Below, one piece after another: positions 52,367 to 61,887 of a DNA stretch of 64,000 nt; position 1 is the first letter of the stretch; every line of letters begins with the position of its first letter. The translations under genes were made by a program, and so were the position numbers. This DNA comes from Micromonospora chokoriensis. GTDB lineage: Bacteria > Actinomycetota > Actinomycetes > Mycobacteriales > Micromonosporaceae. Below the pieces are notes generated by a model. The model saw nothing but the letters and a program-made list of their open reading frames with translations. It made no database searches and had not been told where the DNA came from. The DNA lies in NCBI RefSeq assembly GCF_900091505.1, contig NZ_LT607409.1:3782001-3846000 (forward strand). The letters are read 5' to 3'.

Positions 52367-53260
52367 GTGTCTTCTCCCGACCGGACCGTGCTCGTGCTCG
52401 GCGCCACCGGCAAGCAGGGTGGATCGACCGCCCGTCACCTTCTGCGGCGCGGCTGGTCGGTCCGCGCGTTCGTCCGCGACCCGAACGCCGCGAAGGCCAG
52501 GGCGTTGGCCGACCTGGGCGCGAGCCTCGCGGTCGGCGACCTGGAGGACGCCGAGTCGGTACGGCAGGCGATGAAGGACGTCTACGGGGTGTTCAGCATC
52601 CAGACCCCGATGAGCGAGCACGGTGTGGAGGGTGAGGAGCGGCACGGCAAGACCTGCGCGGACGCGGCGAAGGAGTTCGGCGTCCAGCACTACGTGCACA
52701 GCTCCGTGGGCGGCGCCGAGCGGCCCGAGGGCATCAACTGGCGGCTGTCCAAGCTCGCCATCGAGCAGCGGATCGTCGAGAACGGCCTGCCGTTCACCTT
52801 CCTGCGCCCCTCGTACTTCATGGAGAACCTCAACCACGACATGTCACCGCTCGTCCTGGTCGACGGTGAGTTGGTGTTCCGGCGCGGGCTGGGCCCGACC
52901 AACACCCTCCAGATGATCAGCGGACCGGACATCGGCTACTTCGCGGCCGACGCCTTCGACAACCCGCAGCGGCACATCGGGGCGAAGATCGAACTCGCCG
53001 GTGACGAGGTGTCCGGCGACGAACTCGCCGCCGCGTTCGGCCGACACACCGGCCTCCCGGCCCGGTTCGAGTCGGTGCCGCTGGACCAGCTGCACGAGGA
53101 GGGTCTGGTCTGGCAGTCCATCTCCTACCGCTGGCTCAACGGCATCGGCTACCACGCCGACATTCCCGCACTGCGGGCCCAGTTCCCCGGGCTGCTCACC
53201 CTCGACCAGTGGCTGGCGAAGACCAACTGGCAGCCGCTGCCGCCCGCGCCGACCGAGTGA
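52367..53260 (+). CDS. actVA-ORF4: NmrA-family NAD(P)-binding protein (ActVA-ORF4-like)
   Basis: A 297-residue NmrA/isoflavone-reductase-type protein: TVLVLGATGKQGGSTARHLL gives the nucleotide loop, then YVHSSVGGAERPEGI and LRPSYFMENLNHD. By position it corresponds to ActVA-ORF4, the NmrA-family protein tied to the last actinorhodin step, coupling of two monomers. GTG with CTGGAGG six bases upstream. A general reductase or redox sensor is the alternative. A second NmrA paralogue lies at 61888. Confidence 0.82.
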   Translation: MSSPDRTVLVLGATGKQGGSTARHLLRRGWSVRAFVRDPNAAKARALADLGASLAVGDLEDAESVRQAMKDVYGVFSIQTPMSEHGVEGEERHGKTCADAAKEFGVQHYVHSSVGGAERPEGINWRLSKLAIEQRIVENGLPFTFLRPSYFMENLNHDMSPLVLVDGELVFRRGLGPTNTLQMISGPDIGYFAADAFDNPQRHIGAKIELAGDEVSGDELAAAFGRHTGLPARFESVPLDQLHEEGLVWQSISYRWLNGIGYHADIPALRAQFPGLLTLDQWLAKTNWQPLPPAPTE

Positions 53261-53335
53261 CCGACCCACCGCGACACGAGTCGCGTACGAGCGCGCGACG
53301 CCATGGTGGAAACCGAATCGATAAGGGGGGCCGAG

Positions 53336-54451
53336 ATGCCGGATCTGTTGGCGGCGACACGTGACGTCGTCGAGCTCGCGGCGAAGAACGCCGCCGACGC
53401 GGAGACCAACCGCAGGCTGGACCCGGAGGTGGTCCGGGGAGTCGTCGCGGCCGGGTTCGCCAGGCACTTCGTGCCGACCCGGTTCGGTGGCCGGGCCTCG
53501 ACGTTCACCGGTCTGGTCGAGCCGGTGGCGGTGTTGGGCGAGGCGTGCGTGTCGACCGCCTGGTGCGCGTCGCTCACCGCGGCGCTGGGCCGGATGACCG
53601 CGTACCTGCCGGTCGAGGGTCAGGCCGAGGTCTGGTCGGACGGGCCGGACGCGCTGGTCGTCGGGGCGCTGATGCCCCTGGGCCGGGCCGAGCCCACCGA
53701 GGGAGGCTGGCGGCTGTCCGGCAGTTGGCCGTTCGTCAGCATCGTCGAGTACTCCGACTGGGCCCTGGTCTGCGCGATGACGCCCGGTGCGGACCGTCCG
53801 CAGCCGTGGTTCTTCGCGGTGCCCCGCGACACCTACCGGATCGCCGACACCTGGCACACCATGGGCATGCGGGGCACCGGCAGCAACACGTTGATCCTGG
53901 ACGACGTCTTCGTCCCGAGCGAGCGCGGATGCAGCCGGGAGAGCATCGCCACCGGCGACGCGGTGGCCGCCGAGGCGATCTGCCACACCGTGCCGATGCG
54001 CGCCGTCAACGGCCTGGCCTTCGCCGTGCCGGTCCTGGGAGCGGCGCGAGGCGCGGCGGCGGCCTGGACCCCGTGGGTCGCCGAGAAGCTCGGCGGCGGC
54101 TCGAACGCGATCTCGGCCCTCGACCGGGGAGCGTACGAGCAGACCCTGGCGCGGGCGCACGGTGAGATCGACGCGGCGCAGCTCCTCCTGGAACGGGTGG
54201 CGCGGGTGGCGGACGCGGGCGGCGTGACCCCGCTGGCGGTGACCCGCGGCTCGCGCGACTGCGCCCTCGCCGCCGAGACGCTGGTCGCGGCGACGGACCG
54301 ACTCTTCACCACGGCGGGCACCCGCGCCCAGACCGAGAACAACCCGCTGCAGCGGTTCTGGCGGGACGCGCACGCGGCGGCCAGCCACATCGGCCTGCAG
54401 TTCGGCACCGCGGCCAGCGCCTACGCCGGCCGGCTACTCGCCGGCCGCTGA
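53336..54451 (+). CDS. actVA-ORF5: Two-component flavin monooxygenase (ActVA-ORF5-like)
   Basis: A 371-residue protein of acyl-CoA dehydrogenase fold, class D flavin monooxygenase. It has [57 protein letters not shown] and [18 protein letters not shown], all shared with ActVA-ORF5. It uses reduced FMN from the ActVB-like reductase (40089) to hydroxylate the naphthalene ring at C-6/C-8. ATG 53336 was chosen for AAGGGGGG five bases upstream; ATG 53303 is less likely. Confidence 0.93.
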   Translation: MPDLLAATRDVVELAAKNAADAETNRRLDPEVVRGVVAAGFARHFVPTRFGGRASTFTGLVEPVAVLGEACVSTAWCASLTAALGRMTAYLPVEGQAEVWSDGPDALVVGALMPLGRAEPTEGGWRLSGSWPFVSIVEYSDWALVCAMTPGADRPQPWFFAVPRDTYRIADTWHTMGMRGTGSNTLILDDVFVPSERGCSRESIATGDAVAAEAICHTVPMRAVNGLAFAVPVLGAARGAAAAWTPWVAEKLGGGSNAISALDRGAYEQTLARAHGEIDAAQLLLERVARVADAGGVTPLAVTRGSRDCALAAETLVAATDRLFTTAGTRAQTENNPLQRFWRDAHAAASHIGLQFGTAASAYAGRLLAGR

Positions 54452-54477
54452 CGACACCACACTTCCGGAGGCAAACA

Positions 54478-54837
54478 GTGGATCCGACCAGGACGGACGC
54501 GGGCTTCGTCGCGATCGTCACCTTTCCCACCGACGGCCCGGAGACGGCACGCGAGCTGGTCGAGCTGGCGACCGGGGGAGTGCAGGAATGGATCCGGGCG
54601 GTGCCCGGCTTCCTCTCCGCCAACTACCACATCAGCTCCGACGGCACCCAGGTCGTCAACTACGCCCAGTGGAGCAGCGAGGCGGCCTACCGCGAGTCCT
54701 TCACGAACAATCCCCGGTCGGCCGAGGTGCGAGCGTCACTCAGCGCGCTGCCGGGCCTCACCGGCCCGCCGCGCTCGGTCTTCTGCACGCTCGCCGCCAG
54801 CATCCTGCCGGCACCGGTCGAGGAGACGTCCGCGTGA
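54478..54837 (+). CDS. actVA-ORF6: Antibiotic biosynthesis monooxygenase (ActVA-ORF6-like)
   Basis: A 119-residue ABM-domain protein with the ferredoxin-like fold: [20 protein letters not shown], then [20 protein letters not shown] and [13 protein letters not shown]. Cofactor-free monooxygenases of this type oxidise aromatic phenols to quinones; ActVA-ORF6 can act on 6-deoxydihydrokalafungin. GTG start after CGGAGG; its stop overlaps the KS start (GTGA). Confidence 0.92.
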   Translation: MDPTRTDAGFVAIVTFPTDGPETARELVELATGGVQEWIRAVPGFLSANYHISSDGTQVVNYAQWSSEAAYRESFTNNPRSAEVRASLSALPGLTGPPRSVFCTLAASILPAPVEETSA

Positions 54838-56099
54838 GCCGCCGGGTCGTGATCACCGGGATCGGCGTACGCACCCCGGGCGGCTCGGGCGCCGAGGAGT
54901 TCTGGGACCTGCTCACCGCAGGCCGCACGGCCACCCGCCGGATCAGCTTCTTCGACCCCGCGCCCTACCGTTCCCAGGTGGCCGGCGAGTGCGACTTCGA
55001 CGCCGAGGCCGAGGGCTTCACCCCACGTGAGATCCGCCGGATGGACCGGGCCACCCAGTTCGCCGTGGTGTGCACCCGCGAGGCGGTGGCCGACAGCGGT
55101 CTCGACCTCGACGGCGTGGAACCGCACCGGATCGGGGTGAGCCTGGGCAGCGCGGTCGCCGCCGCGACCAGTTTGGAGAACGAGTACCTCGTCCTGTCCG
55201 ACCGGGGGCGGGAGTGGGAGGTCGACCCGACGCACCTGTCGCCGTACATGTTCGACTACCTGACCCCGGGCGCGATGCCGGCGGACGTGGCCTGGACGGT
55301 GGGGGCGGAAGGGCCGGTGGCGCTGGTCTCCAACGGCTGCACCTCCGGGCTGGACGCGGTCGGGCAGGCCGCGCAGCTCATCCGGGAGGGCAGCGCCGAC
55401 GTCATGATCACCGGTGCGACGGACACCCCGATCACCCCGATCGTCGTCGCCTGCTTCGACGCCATCAAGGCGACGACCCCACGCAACGACGAGCCGGCCC
55501 GCGCCTCCCGGCCCTTCGACGGCTCCCGCAACGGCTTCGTGCTGGCCGAGGGCGCGGCGATGTTCGTGCTGGAGACGCACGAGCGGGCGGTGGCACGCGG
55601 CGCGCACATCTACGCCGAGGTGAGCGGGTACGGGGCGCGCAGCAACGCGTACCACATGACCGGCCTGAAGACGGACGGTCGGGAGATGGCCGAGGCGATC
55701 CGGGCCGCGCTGGCCGAGTCGCGGCTCGACCGGGAGGCGATCGACTACATCAACGCGCACGGCTCGGGCACCAAGCAGAACGACCGTCACGAGACGGCGG
55801 CGTTCAAGCGGAGTCTGGGTGAGCACGCGTACCGGACGCCGGTCAGCTCGATCAAGTCGATGGTCGGGCACTCGCTGGGCGCGATCGGCTCCATCGAGAT
55901 CGCCGCGTGCGCGTTGGCCATCAAGCACAACGTGGTGCCGCCCACCGCGAACCTGCACGACGCCGACCCGGAGTGCGACCTGGACTACGTGCCGGTCGTG
56001 GCGCGTGAGCGCCGGCTCGACGCCGTGCTGACGGTGGGCAGCGGATTCGGTGGTTTCCAGAGCGCGATGGTGCTCACCCGGGCGGGGGGAACGCGATGA
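54834..56099 (+). CDS. actI-ORF1: Ketosynthase alpha of the minimal type II PKS
   Basis: A 421-residue KS-alpha. Catalytic Cys169 is in [13 protein letters not shown], His309 in [11 protein letters not shown] and His346 in [10 protein letters not shown]; these positions equal those of the actinorhodin KS. With the chain-length factor it condenses malonyl-ACP units. GTG 54834 overlaps the ActVA-ORF6-like stop, and the KS stop overlaps CLF (ATGA), ensuring equal amounts of both subunits. Confidence 0.97.
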   Translation: MSRRVVITGIGVRTPGGSGAEEFWDLLTAGRTATRRISFFDPAPYRSQVAGECDFDAEAEGFTPREIRRMDRATQFAVVCTREAVADSGLDLDGVEPHRIGVSLGSAVAAATSLENEYLVLSDRGREWEVDPTHLSPYMFDYLTPGAMPADVAWTVGAEGPVALVSNGCTSGLDAVGQAAQLIREGSADVMITGATDTPITPIVVACFDAIKATTPRNDEPARASRPFDGSRNGFVLAEGAAMFVLETHERAVARGAHIYAEVSGYGARSNAYHMTGLKTDGREMAEAIRAALAESRLDREAIDYINAHGSGTKQNDRHETAAFKRSLGEHAYRTPVSSIKSMVGHSLGAIGSIEIAACALAIKHNVVPPTANLHDADPECDLDYVPVVARERRLDAVLTVGSGFGGFQSAMVLTRAGGTR

Positions 56100-57325
56100 C
56101 GACGGTGGTCACCGGGGTTGGTGTCGTCGCCCCGAACGGGCTCGGGGTGGACTCGTACTGGAAGGCGACGCTGGACGGGGTCAGCGGCATCGCACCGCTG
56201 ACCGGGTTCGACACGTCCCGGTATCCGGCCCGGCTCGCCGGGCAGATACGCGACTTCGACGCCCGCGACCACATCCCCGGCCGACTGCTGCCGCAGACCG
56301 ACGTCTCCACCCGGTACGCGTTGGCGGCGGCGGACCTGGCGCTGGCCGACGCCCAGGTGCGCACCGACGCGCTGCCCGACTACGACATGGGAGTGGTGAC
56401 GGCGAACGCCCTCGGCGGCTTCGCCTTCACCCACCGCGAGTTCCACAAACTCTGGTCGCAGGGGCCGGAGTACGTCAGCGTCTACGAGTCCTTCGCCTGG
56501 TTCTACGCGGTCAACACCGGCCAGATCTCCATCCGCAACGGTATGCGGGGGCCCAGCAGCGCCGTCGTCACCGAGCAGGCCGGAGGGCTCGACGCGATCG
56601 GGCACGCCCGGCGTTCGATCCGGCTGGGTACCCCACTGATGCTCACCGGTGGGGTCGACTCCGCCCTCGACCCGTGGGGCTGGGCGTCGCACCTGTCCAG
56701 CGGCCGGGTCAGCCTCGTCGACTCGGTCGACCGGGCGTACCGGCCGTTCGCCGCGGACGCCACCGGCTACGTGCCCGGCGAGGGCGGGGCCATCCTGGTG
56801 CTGGAGGACGAGGCCGCGGCGCGACGTCGCGGTGCCGGCCCCGGCTACGGCCGGGTCGTCGGGTACGCCGCGACCTTCGATCCCCCGCCTGGTTCACCGC
56901 GCCCGCCGGCGTTGCGCCGCGCGGCCGAGGCCGCCCTCGCCGATGCCGGCATCGGACCCGCCGACGTGGGTGTGGTCTTCGCCGACGCGGCCGGCGTCGC
57001 GGAGCTGGACCGGGCCGAGGCGGAGGCGCTGCGCGGGATCTTCGGCCCGCGCGGCGTGCCGGTCGCCGCGCCGAAGGCGCTGGTCGGGCGGCTCTTCGCC
57101 GGTGGGGGAGCGTTGGACGTCGTCACCGCCCTGTTGGCGATCCGGGACGGCGTCATTCCGCCGGTGCCGCGCGCCGTCGACGTTCCGGACGACTACGGCC
57201 TCGATCTCGTGTACGGCGAGGCCCGGCAGGCCCCCCTGTCGTACGCGCTCGTCCTGGCCCGTGGCAAGGGCGGTTTCAACTCCGCGGTCGTGGTCGGTCA
57301 GGCCACGACCGGACATCAGCACTGA
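56096..57325 (+). CDS. actI-ORF2: Chain-length factor (KS beta)
   Basis: A 409-residue KS-beta. The active-site Cys is replaced by Gln161 ([13 protein letters not shown]), the hallmark of a CLF that decarboxylates malonyl-ACP and sets chain length. [20 protein letters not shown] lines the tunnel region. Given the act-like partners, an octaketide (C16) is expected, but length cannot be proved by eye. ATGA overlap with KS. Confidence 0.96.
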   Translation: MTTVVTGVGVVAPNGLGVDSYWKATLDGVSGIAPLTGFDTSRYPARLAGQIRDFDARDHIPGRLLPQTDVSTRYALAAADLALADAQVRTDALPDYDMGVVTANALGGFAFTHREFHKLWSQGPEYVSVYESFAWFYAVNTGQISIRNGMRGPSSAVVTEQAGGLDAIGHARRSIRLGTPLMLTGGVDSALDPWGWASHLSSGRVSLVDSVDRAYRPFAADATGYVPGEGGAILVLEDEAAARRRGAGPGYGRVVGYAATFDPPPGSPRPPALRRAAEAALADAGIGPADVGVVFADAAGVAELDRAEAEALRGIFGPRGVPVAAPKALVGRLFAGGGALDVVTALLAIRDGVIPPVPRAVDVPDDYGLDLVYGEARQAPLSYALVLARGKGGFNSAVVVGQATTGHQH

Positions 57326-57340
57326 GAGAGGACCAGGTAG

Positions 57341-57598
57341 ATGACCGACATCACCCTCGACGACCTCCGGCGCGTCATGGCCGCCTGCGCGGGCGCGGAC
57401 GAGAGCGTCGACCTCGACGGCGACATCATCGACGTGCCGTTCAAGGATCTGGGCTACGACTCGTTGGCCGTGATGGAGACGGCCGCGATCCTGGAACGCG
57501 ACTACAGCGTGACGATCCCGGACGAGAAGATCGCCGGCCTGCCCACGCCACGGGCCATGCTCGACGAGATCCGGCACAGCCTGGCCGCGGCGAGCTGA
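57341..57598 (+). CDS. actI-ORF3: Acyl carrier protein of type II PKS
   Basis: An 85-residue ACP. The phosphopantetheine Ser41 lies in LGYDSLAVMETAA, and the four-helix pattern is complete (EDESV-like acidic loop, IPDEKIAGLPTPRAML). It carries the growing polyketide chain between KS/CLF and tailoring enzymes. GAGAGGACC precedes the ATG; the aromatase gene follows after 3 bases. Confidence 0.96.
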   Translation: MTDITLDDLRRVMAACAGADESVDLDGDIIDVPFKDLGYDSLAVMETAAILERDYSVTIPDEKIAGLPTPRAMLDEIRHSLAAAS

Positions 57599-57601
57599 GC
57601 C

Positions 57602-58534
57602 GTGTCGCATCGGACCGAACACACGCTGACCGTCGCGGCGCCACCCCGCGTGCTCTACGACCTGGCCGCGGACGTCACCCGCTGGCCGGCCATCTTCGCC
57701 CCGACGGTGTACGTGCACCACCTGGAGCGGTCGGAGTCCGCCGAGCGGTTCCAGCTCTGGGCGCTGGTCGGCGGCGAGGTGGCCACCTGGACGTCCCGCC
57801 GCAGCCTGGACGCGGCAGGGCTGCGGATCGGCTTCACCCAGGAACGCAGTCAGGCGCCGATCGCCTCGATGAGTGGTGAGTGGATCTTCCGCGCTGCCGC
57901 CGGTGGCGGGACCGAGATCGTGCTGGTGCACGAGTTCACCGCCGTCGGTGACGACCCCGGGTCGGTCCGCTGGATCACCGAGGCACTGGACCGGAACAGC
58001 CCGGTGGAGCTGGCTGCGCTGGCTCGCATCGGCACGATCGGGCACCCGGTCGAGGACGTCGTGTTCACCTTCGCCGACCGGGTGCCGGTGGACGGCGCGG
58101 CGGCCGACGCGTACGAGTTCGTGAACCGCGCCGATCAGTGGCCACAGCGGCTGCCGCACGTGGCCCGGGTGGTGCTGCGCGAGGTGAGCCCGGGAACGCA
58201 GGACATGGAGATGGACACCGTCACCGAGGACGGCGCGACGCACACCACCCGGTCGGTGCGAATCTGCACACCCGTCGAGCGGATCGTCTACAAGCAACTG
58301 GTCCCACCGCGCCTGCTGCTGGGCCACAGCGGACGGTGGCTCTTCACCGACGACGGTGGCGGGGCCACGGTCACCGCGGAGCACACGGTGGCCATCGACC
58401 CGGACCGGGTGCGGGAGGTGCTCGGAGCGGGCGCCACGCTCGCCGACGCACGTGACTTCGTCCGCTCCGCGCTGGGCGGCAACAGCCGTACGACGCTGGC
58501 ACACGCCGGCTCGTACGCGGCGGCCCGACGATGA
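57602..58534 (+). CDS. actVII: Didomain aromatase/cyclase (ActVII-like)
   Basis: A 310-residue protein of two SRPBCC (polyketide cyclase) domains, about 1-150 and 160-305. Each has a helix-grip pattern: LYDLAADVTRWPAIFAPTVY in the first, AYEFVNRADQWPQRLPHVAR in the second. It dehydrates and aromatises the first ring of the reduced polyketide. GTG start 3 bases after the ACP stop; the stop overlaps the ActIV-like start. Confidence 0.94.
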   Translation: MSHRTEHTLTVAAPPRVLYDLAADVTRWPAIFAPTVYVHHLERSESAERFQLWALVGGEVATWTSRRSLDAAGLRIGFTQERSQAPIASMSGEWIFRAAAGGGTEIVLVHEFTAVGDDPGSVRWITEALDRNSPVELAALARIGTIGHPVEDVVFTFADRVPVDGAAADAYEFVNRADQWPQRLPHVARVVLREVSPGTQDMEMDTVTEDGATHTTRSVRICTPVERIVYKQLVPPRLLLGHSGRWLFTDDGGGATVTAEHTVAIDPDRVREVLGAGATLADARDFVRSALGGNSRTTLAHAGSYAAARR

Positions 58535-59463
58535 CCGTGACGGGGCCGGCGCCGACGTCGGTGACGGCGGAGTTGACCGAGGTCGCCGACGGGGTGTTCG
58601 CGTACACCCAGCCCAACGGTGGCTGGTGCCTGAGCAACGCCGGCATCGTCACCGGGCCTGAAGGGGTCCTGCTGGTCGACACGGCGGCGACCGAGCGGCG
58701 GGCCCGCGCCCTCGCCGACCGGATCACCGGGCTGCGGGCCGGCCCGGTCCGCACCCTGGTCAACACGCATCATCACGGCGACCACACGTTCGGGAACGGG
58801 ATCTTCACCCCCTCGGCGACCGTTATCGCCCACGAGCGGACCCGCCAGGAGATGGCCGAGACCGGGCTCGCGTTGACCGGGCTGTGGCCGGACGTGCGGT
58901 GGGGCGACATCCAGGTGGTGCTGCCCGACGTCACGTTCGCGCACGAGTTGACGGTGCATGTCGGGGAGCGCCGCGCCGAGCTGCTGCACGTCGGCCCGGC
59001 GCACTCCACCAACGACGTCGTGGTGTGGCTGCCGCGTGAGCGGGTGCTGTTCGCCGGGGACGTGCTGATGTCGGCGTGTACGCCGTTCCTGCTGTTCGGT
59101 TCGGTCACCGGGGCCCTCGACGCGGTGGCACGGTTGCGGGCGCTACGGCCTCGGACGGTGGTCTGCGGGCACGGTCCGGTGACCGGCCCGGAGATCCTCG
59201 ACGCGACCGAGCGTTACCTGCGACGGATCGTCGAGGTGGCGGCCGACGCGTACCCGCAGGGACGTCCTCCGCTGGAGGCGGCCCGTGCGGCGGACTGGTC
59301 GGAGTTCGCGCACCTGCTCGACCCGGAGCGGGTGGTGGGGAACCTGCACCGGGCGTACGCCGAGCTGGCTGGCGTTCCGGCGGGGGCGCCGCTGCCGGTG
59401 GCCGCGGTGCTGGCCGAGATGATCGAGTACAACGGAGGTCGACCGCTGACCTGCCTGGCCTGA
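58531..59463 (+). CDS. actIV: Second-ring cyclase, metallo-beta-lactamase fold (ActIV-like)
   Basis: A 310-residue metallo-beta-lactamase-fold protein. The zinc motif is THHHGDHTFGNG (about 79-90), with further ligands in VGPAHSTNDVVVWLP and LFAGDVLM, then CGHGPVTGP. ActIV-type enzymes close the second ring of the octaketide. ATGA overlap with the aromatase. It is the last gene of the main operon, before a strong terminator. Confidence 0.94.
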   Translation: MTVTGPAPTSVTAELTEVADGVFAYTQPNGGWCLSNAGIVTGPEGVLLVDTAATERRARALADRITGLRAGPVRTLVNTHHHGDHTFGNGIFTPSATVIAHERTRQEMAETGLALTGLWPDVRWGDIQVVLPDVTFAHELTVHVGERRAELLHVGPAHSTNDVVVWLPRERVLFAGDVLMSACTPFLLFGSVTGALDAVARLRALRPRTVVCGHGPVTGPEILDATERYLRRIVEVAADAYPQGRPPLEAARAADWSEFAHLLDPERVVGNLHRAYAELAGVPAGAPLPVAAVLAEMIEYNGGRPLTCLA

Positions 59464-59466
59464 CGG

Positions 59467-59505
59467 GCCGTCCCGCGCGTGTCGACCGGTCGCGCGCGGG
59501 ACGGC
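59467..59505. terminator. Terminator at the end of the PKS operon
   Basis: A 13-bp stem (59467-59479 with 59493-59505) and a 13-base loop lie exactly between the ActIV-like stop and the opposing TetR stop, serving both. Confidence 0.82.
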
Positions 59506-60219
59506 TCAGGCCGGTTCGGCGTACGTCGACAGGCCTCGCACGATGATCTCCATGCCCAACTCGAAGCGCCGCTCCGAGTCCAGGGACGTGATCGGCCCCG
59601 CCATCTGCGTGAGGTGGGGGAACCGGTCCGGGGGCAGTGAGGTCAGGTAGTCGTGGATCTGCGCCACGTATGCCTGGACGGCGCTGGTGTCCACGCCGGC
59701 GCCCGGGAAGGCGTCGTCGAGTGTCTCGGTGGTGACGAAGGAGGTCACCAGGTCGCCGGCGTAGGCGGCGATGTCGTCGGGGAGGCCACCGGCGCGCAGC
59801 AGCGCCATGGTGCGTTCCATTCCGGCCACGCCGTTGGTGCCCAACGGGATCCGCGACAGTGACACGCGAGCCAGGTCGCGGTGCGACCGGAAGACCTGGC
59901 GCAGCGAGCGCAGCATCTCCTTGACCTGCTCGGCCCAGCGGGCCGGGTCGGGTTCGGGGATGTCGACCTCGGCGAGCACCCGGTCGTACACCAGATCCAG
60001 CAGTTCGTCCTTGTTGGCGACGTGGGCGTAGAGCGACGCCGGGCCGGTCTGGAGCTCCTGGGCGACGCGGCGCATGCTCAGGGCGTCCAGCCCTTCGGCG
60101 TCCAGGACCCGCAGTGCCGTGGTGACGATCAGCTCCTGGCTCAACGGCTGCCGGGGCGGGGGTTTCGGGGGCGTCTGCCATGGCGGCGTGGGGATCGCCT
60201 GGGTCACGCGGGCCTCCAT
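59506..60219 (-). CDS. TetR-family repressor of the adjacent exporter
   Basis: A 237-residue TetR regulator. The helix-turn-helix is at about 25-70 (LSQELIVTTALRVLDAEGLD, then MRRVAQELQTGPASLYAHVA). The C-terminal domain is of the TetR_C type that binds drug-like ligands. Divergent from an MFS pump, as ActR is from ActA in Streptomyces, so it likely senses the polyketide or a precursor and releases pump expression. ATG 60219 has GGAGA upstream. Confidence 0.88.
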   Translation of the reverse strand: MEARVTQAIPTPPWQTPPKPPPRQPLSQELIVTTALRVLDAEGLDALSMRRVAQELQTGPASLYAHVANKDELLDLVYDRVLAEVDIPEPDPARWAEQVKEMLRSLRQVFRSHRDLARVSLSRIPLGTNGVAGMERTMALLRAGGLPDDIAAYAGDLVTSFVTTETLDDAFPGAGVDTSAVQAYVAQIHDYLTSLPPDRFPHLTQMAGPITSLDSERRFELGMEIIVRGLSTYAEPA

Positions 60220-60249
60220 GCTCGCTCGTCTCCGGTCGACACATCGTAG

Positions 60250-60308
60250 TTGACGCCATTCGGTGTTTGCTGTTAGAACGGTGTTCGTGCGTGGAACAGC
60301 GTACGCTG
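60250..60308 (+). promoter_or_regulatory. MFS promoter with TetR operator candidates
   Basis: TTGACG (60250-60255), a 17-base spacer and TTAGAA (60273-60278) form a promoter for the MFS gene. The dyad GAAC-ggt-GTTC (60276-60286) overlaps the -10 box, and a perfect 12-base palindrome CAGCGTACGCTG lies at 60297-60308. Either could bind the divergent TetR protein. Confidence 0.6.
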
Positions 60309-60328
60309 ATCGCCGTGGAGAGGTCGAG

Positions 60329-61816
60329 ATGAATCCCCTGACCGAGCAGGAAGCGCCCGAGGCGCCGGCCGACGAGACACCACAGCCGTACCGGCACCGG
60401 TGGATCGCCCTGGCGGCGATCCTCGGCGCGGAGGTCATGGACCTCTTGGACGGCACGATCATGAATGTCGCCGCGCCGACCATCCGGGACGATCTCGGCG
60501 GCGGCCTCACGGGAATCCAGTGGATGACCGCCGGCTACACGCTGCCCTTCGCGGTCCTGCTGATCGTCGGTGGCCGGTTGGGCGACATGTTCGGCCGCAA
60601 ACGGATGTTCCTCGTCGGCGCGGCCGGCTTTGCCCTGGCATCGCTGCTCTGCGCCGTCGTGCAGGACCCGTGGCAGCTGATCGCGGCCCGCGCGCTGCAG
60701 GGCGGCCTCGGCGCGCTGATGATCCCGCAGGGCCTGGGGCTGATCAAGCAGATGTTCCCGCGCAGTGAGCAGGCCGCGGCCTTCGGGGCGTTCGGGCCGG
60801 TGATGGGGCTCTCGGCGGTCGGCGGACCGATCCTGGCGGGCTTCCTCATCGACAGCGACCTGCTCGGCACCGGCTGGCGGATGGTCTTCCTGATCAACCT
60901 GCCGATCGGCATCGTCACCCTCTACGCGGCGGCCAGGTTCCTGCCCGAGTCGCGGGTCACCACCCGCCCGAGGTTCGACCTGGGCGGCATCGCGCTGGTC
61001 ACCACCGGTCTGCTCCTGCTCGTCCTGCCGCTGGTGCAGGGGCACGAACTCGACTGGCCGGCGTGGACGTTCGCGATGATGGCCGCGTCCGTCGTGGTCC
61101 TCGCCGCCTTCGCCTGGTACGAGTTGCGCCGCGAGCGCAGCGGCCGGGCCGCCGTGATCGAGCTGAGCCTGATGCGCAAACCCCGCTTCCTGGCGGGCCT
61201 GCTCGTGGCGCTGGTCTTCTTCGCCGGCACCGCCGGAATGTCCCTGACGCTCGGCGTCTACCTTCAGGCGGGTCTGGGCTGGAGTCCCACCCGGACGGCC
61301 GCGACGATGATGCCCTGGGCGATCTTCCTGGTCGTCGGCGCGATCCTGACCGGCGCCGTCCTCGGCGCCAAGCTCGGTCGGGCCGCGCTGCACCTCGGTC
61401 TGCTGGTGATGATCGTCGGCGTGCTGTTCATCCGGTTCACCATCGGGCGCCACGCCACCGACCTGACCAGCTGGGACCTCGTCCCGTCGATCGCGATCTC
61501 CGGTCTCGGGATGGGCATCATGATCGGCCTGCTGTTCGACATCTCGCTGGCCGACGTGGAACCGGAGGAGTCCGGCACCGGCGGCGGCGTGCTGACCGCC
61601 GTGCAGCAGCTCGGTTTCGGCATCGGCGTGGCCCTCATCGGCACGATCGTCTTCGGCGTCGTCGGCAGTCACGCCGCCTCGGCGCAGGCCTCCCGCGAGG
61701 CCTTCACCGACGGGATCCTGCGCGGCCTCACCGTGGTGATCGGGCTCCTCGCGCTCTCCTTCGTCCTCGCCTTCCTGTTGCCACGTCGGGCGCGGGACGA
61801 GTCGGAGACGCCCTGA
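60329..61816 (+). CDS. 14-helix MFS efflux pump (ActA/ActII-ORF2 role)
   Basis: A 495-residue DHA2-family exporter. Helix 1 carries EVMDLLDGTIMNVAAPTI, motif A is GGRLGDMFGRKRMF and motif C is GPVMGLSAVGGPILAGFLI. With the TetR gene it forms a typical self-resistance pair for the polyketide. It is the second large pump in the cluster (see 49416). GGAGAGG lies upstream of the ATG. Confidence 0.9.
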   Translation: MNPLTEQEAPEAPADETPQPYRHRWIALAAILGAEVMDLLDGTIMNVAAPTIRDDLGGGLTGIQWMTAGYTLPFAVLLIVGGRLGDMFGRKRMFLVGAAGFALASLLCAVVQDPWQLIAARALQGGLGALMIPQGLGLIKQMFPRSEQAAAFGAFGPVMGLSAVGGPILAGFLIDSDLLGTGWRMVFLINLPIGIVTLYAAARFLPESRVTTRPRFDLGGIALVTTGLLLLVLPLVQGHELDWPAWTFAMMAASVVVLAAFAWYELRRERSGRAAVIELSLMRKPRFLAGLLVALVFFAGTAGMSLTLGVYLQAGLGWSPTRTAATMMPWAIFLVVGAILTGAVLGAKLGRAALHLGLLVMIVGVLFIRFTIGRHATDLTSWDLVPSIAISGLGMGIMIGLLFDISLADVEPEESGTGGGVLTAVQQLGFGIGVALIGTIVFGVVGSHAASAQASREAFTDGILRGLTVVIGLLALSFVLAFLLPRRARDESETP

Positions 61817-61887
61817 CCCGCCTGAACGGCCGCCGCCCTGACCCCGCCGCCCTGCCCCGTACCGTCAACGTAAGGAGACACGCAGCC

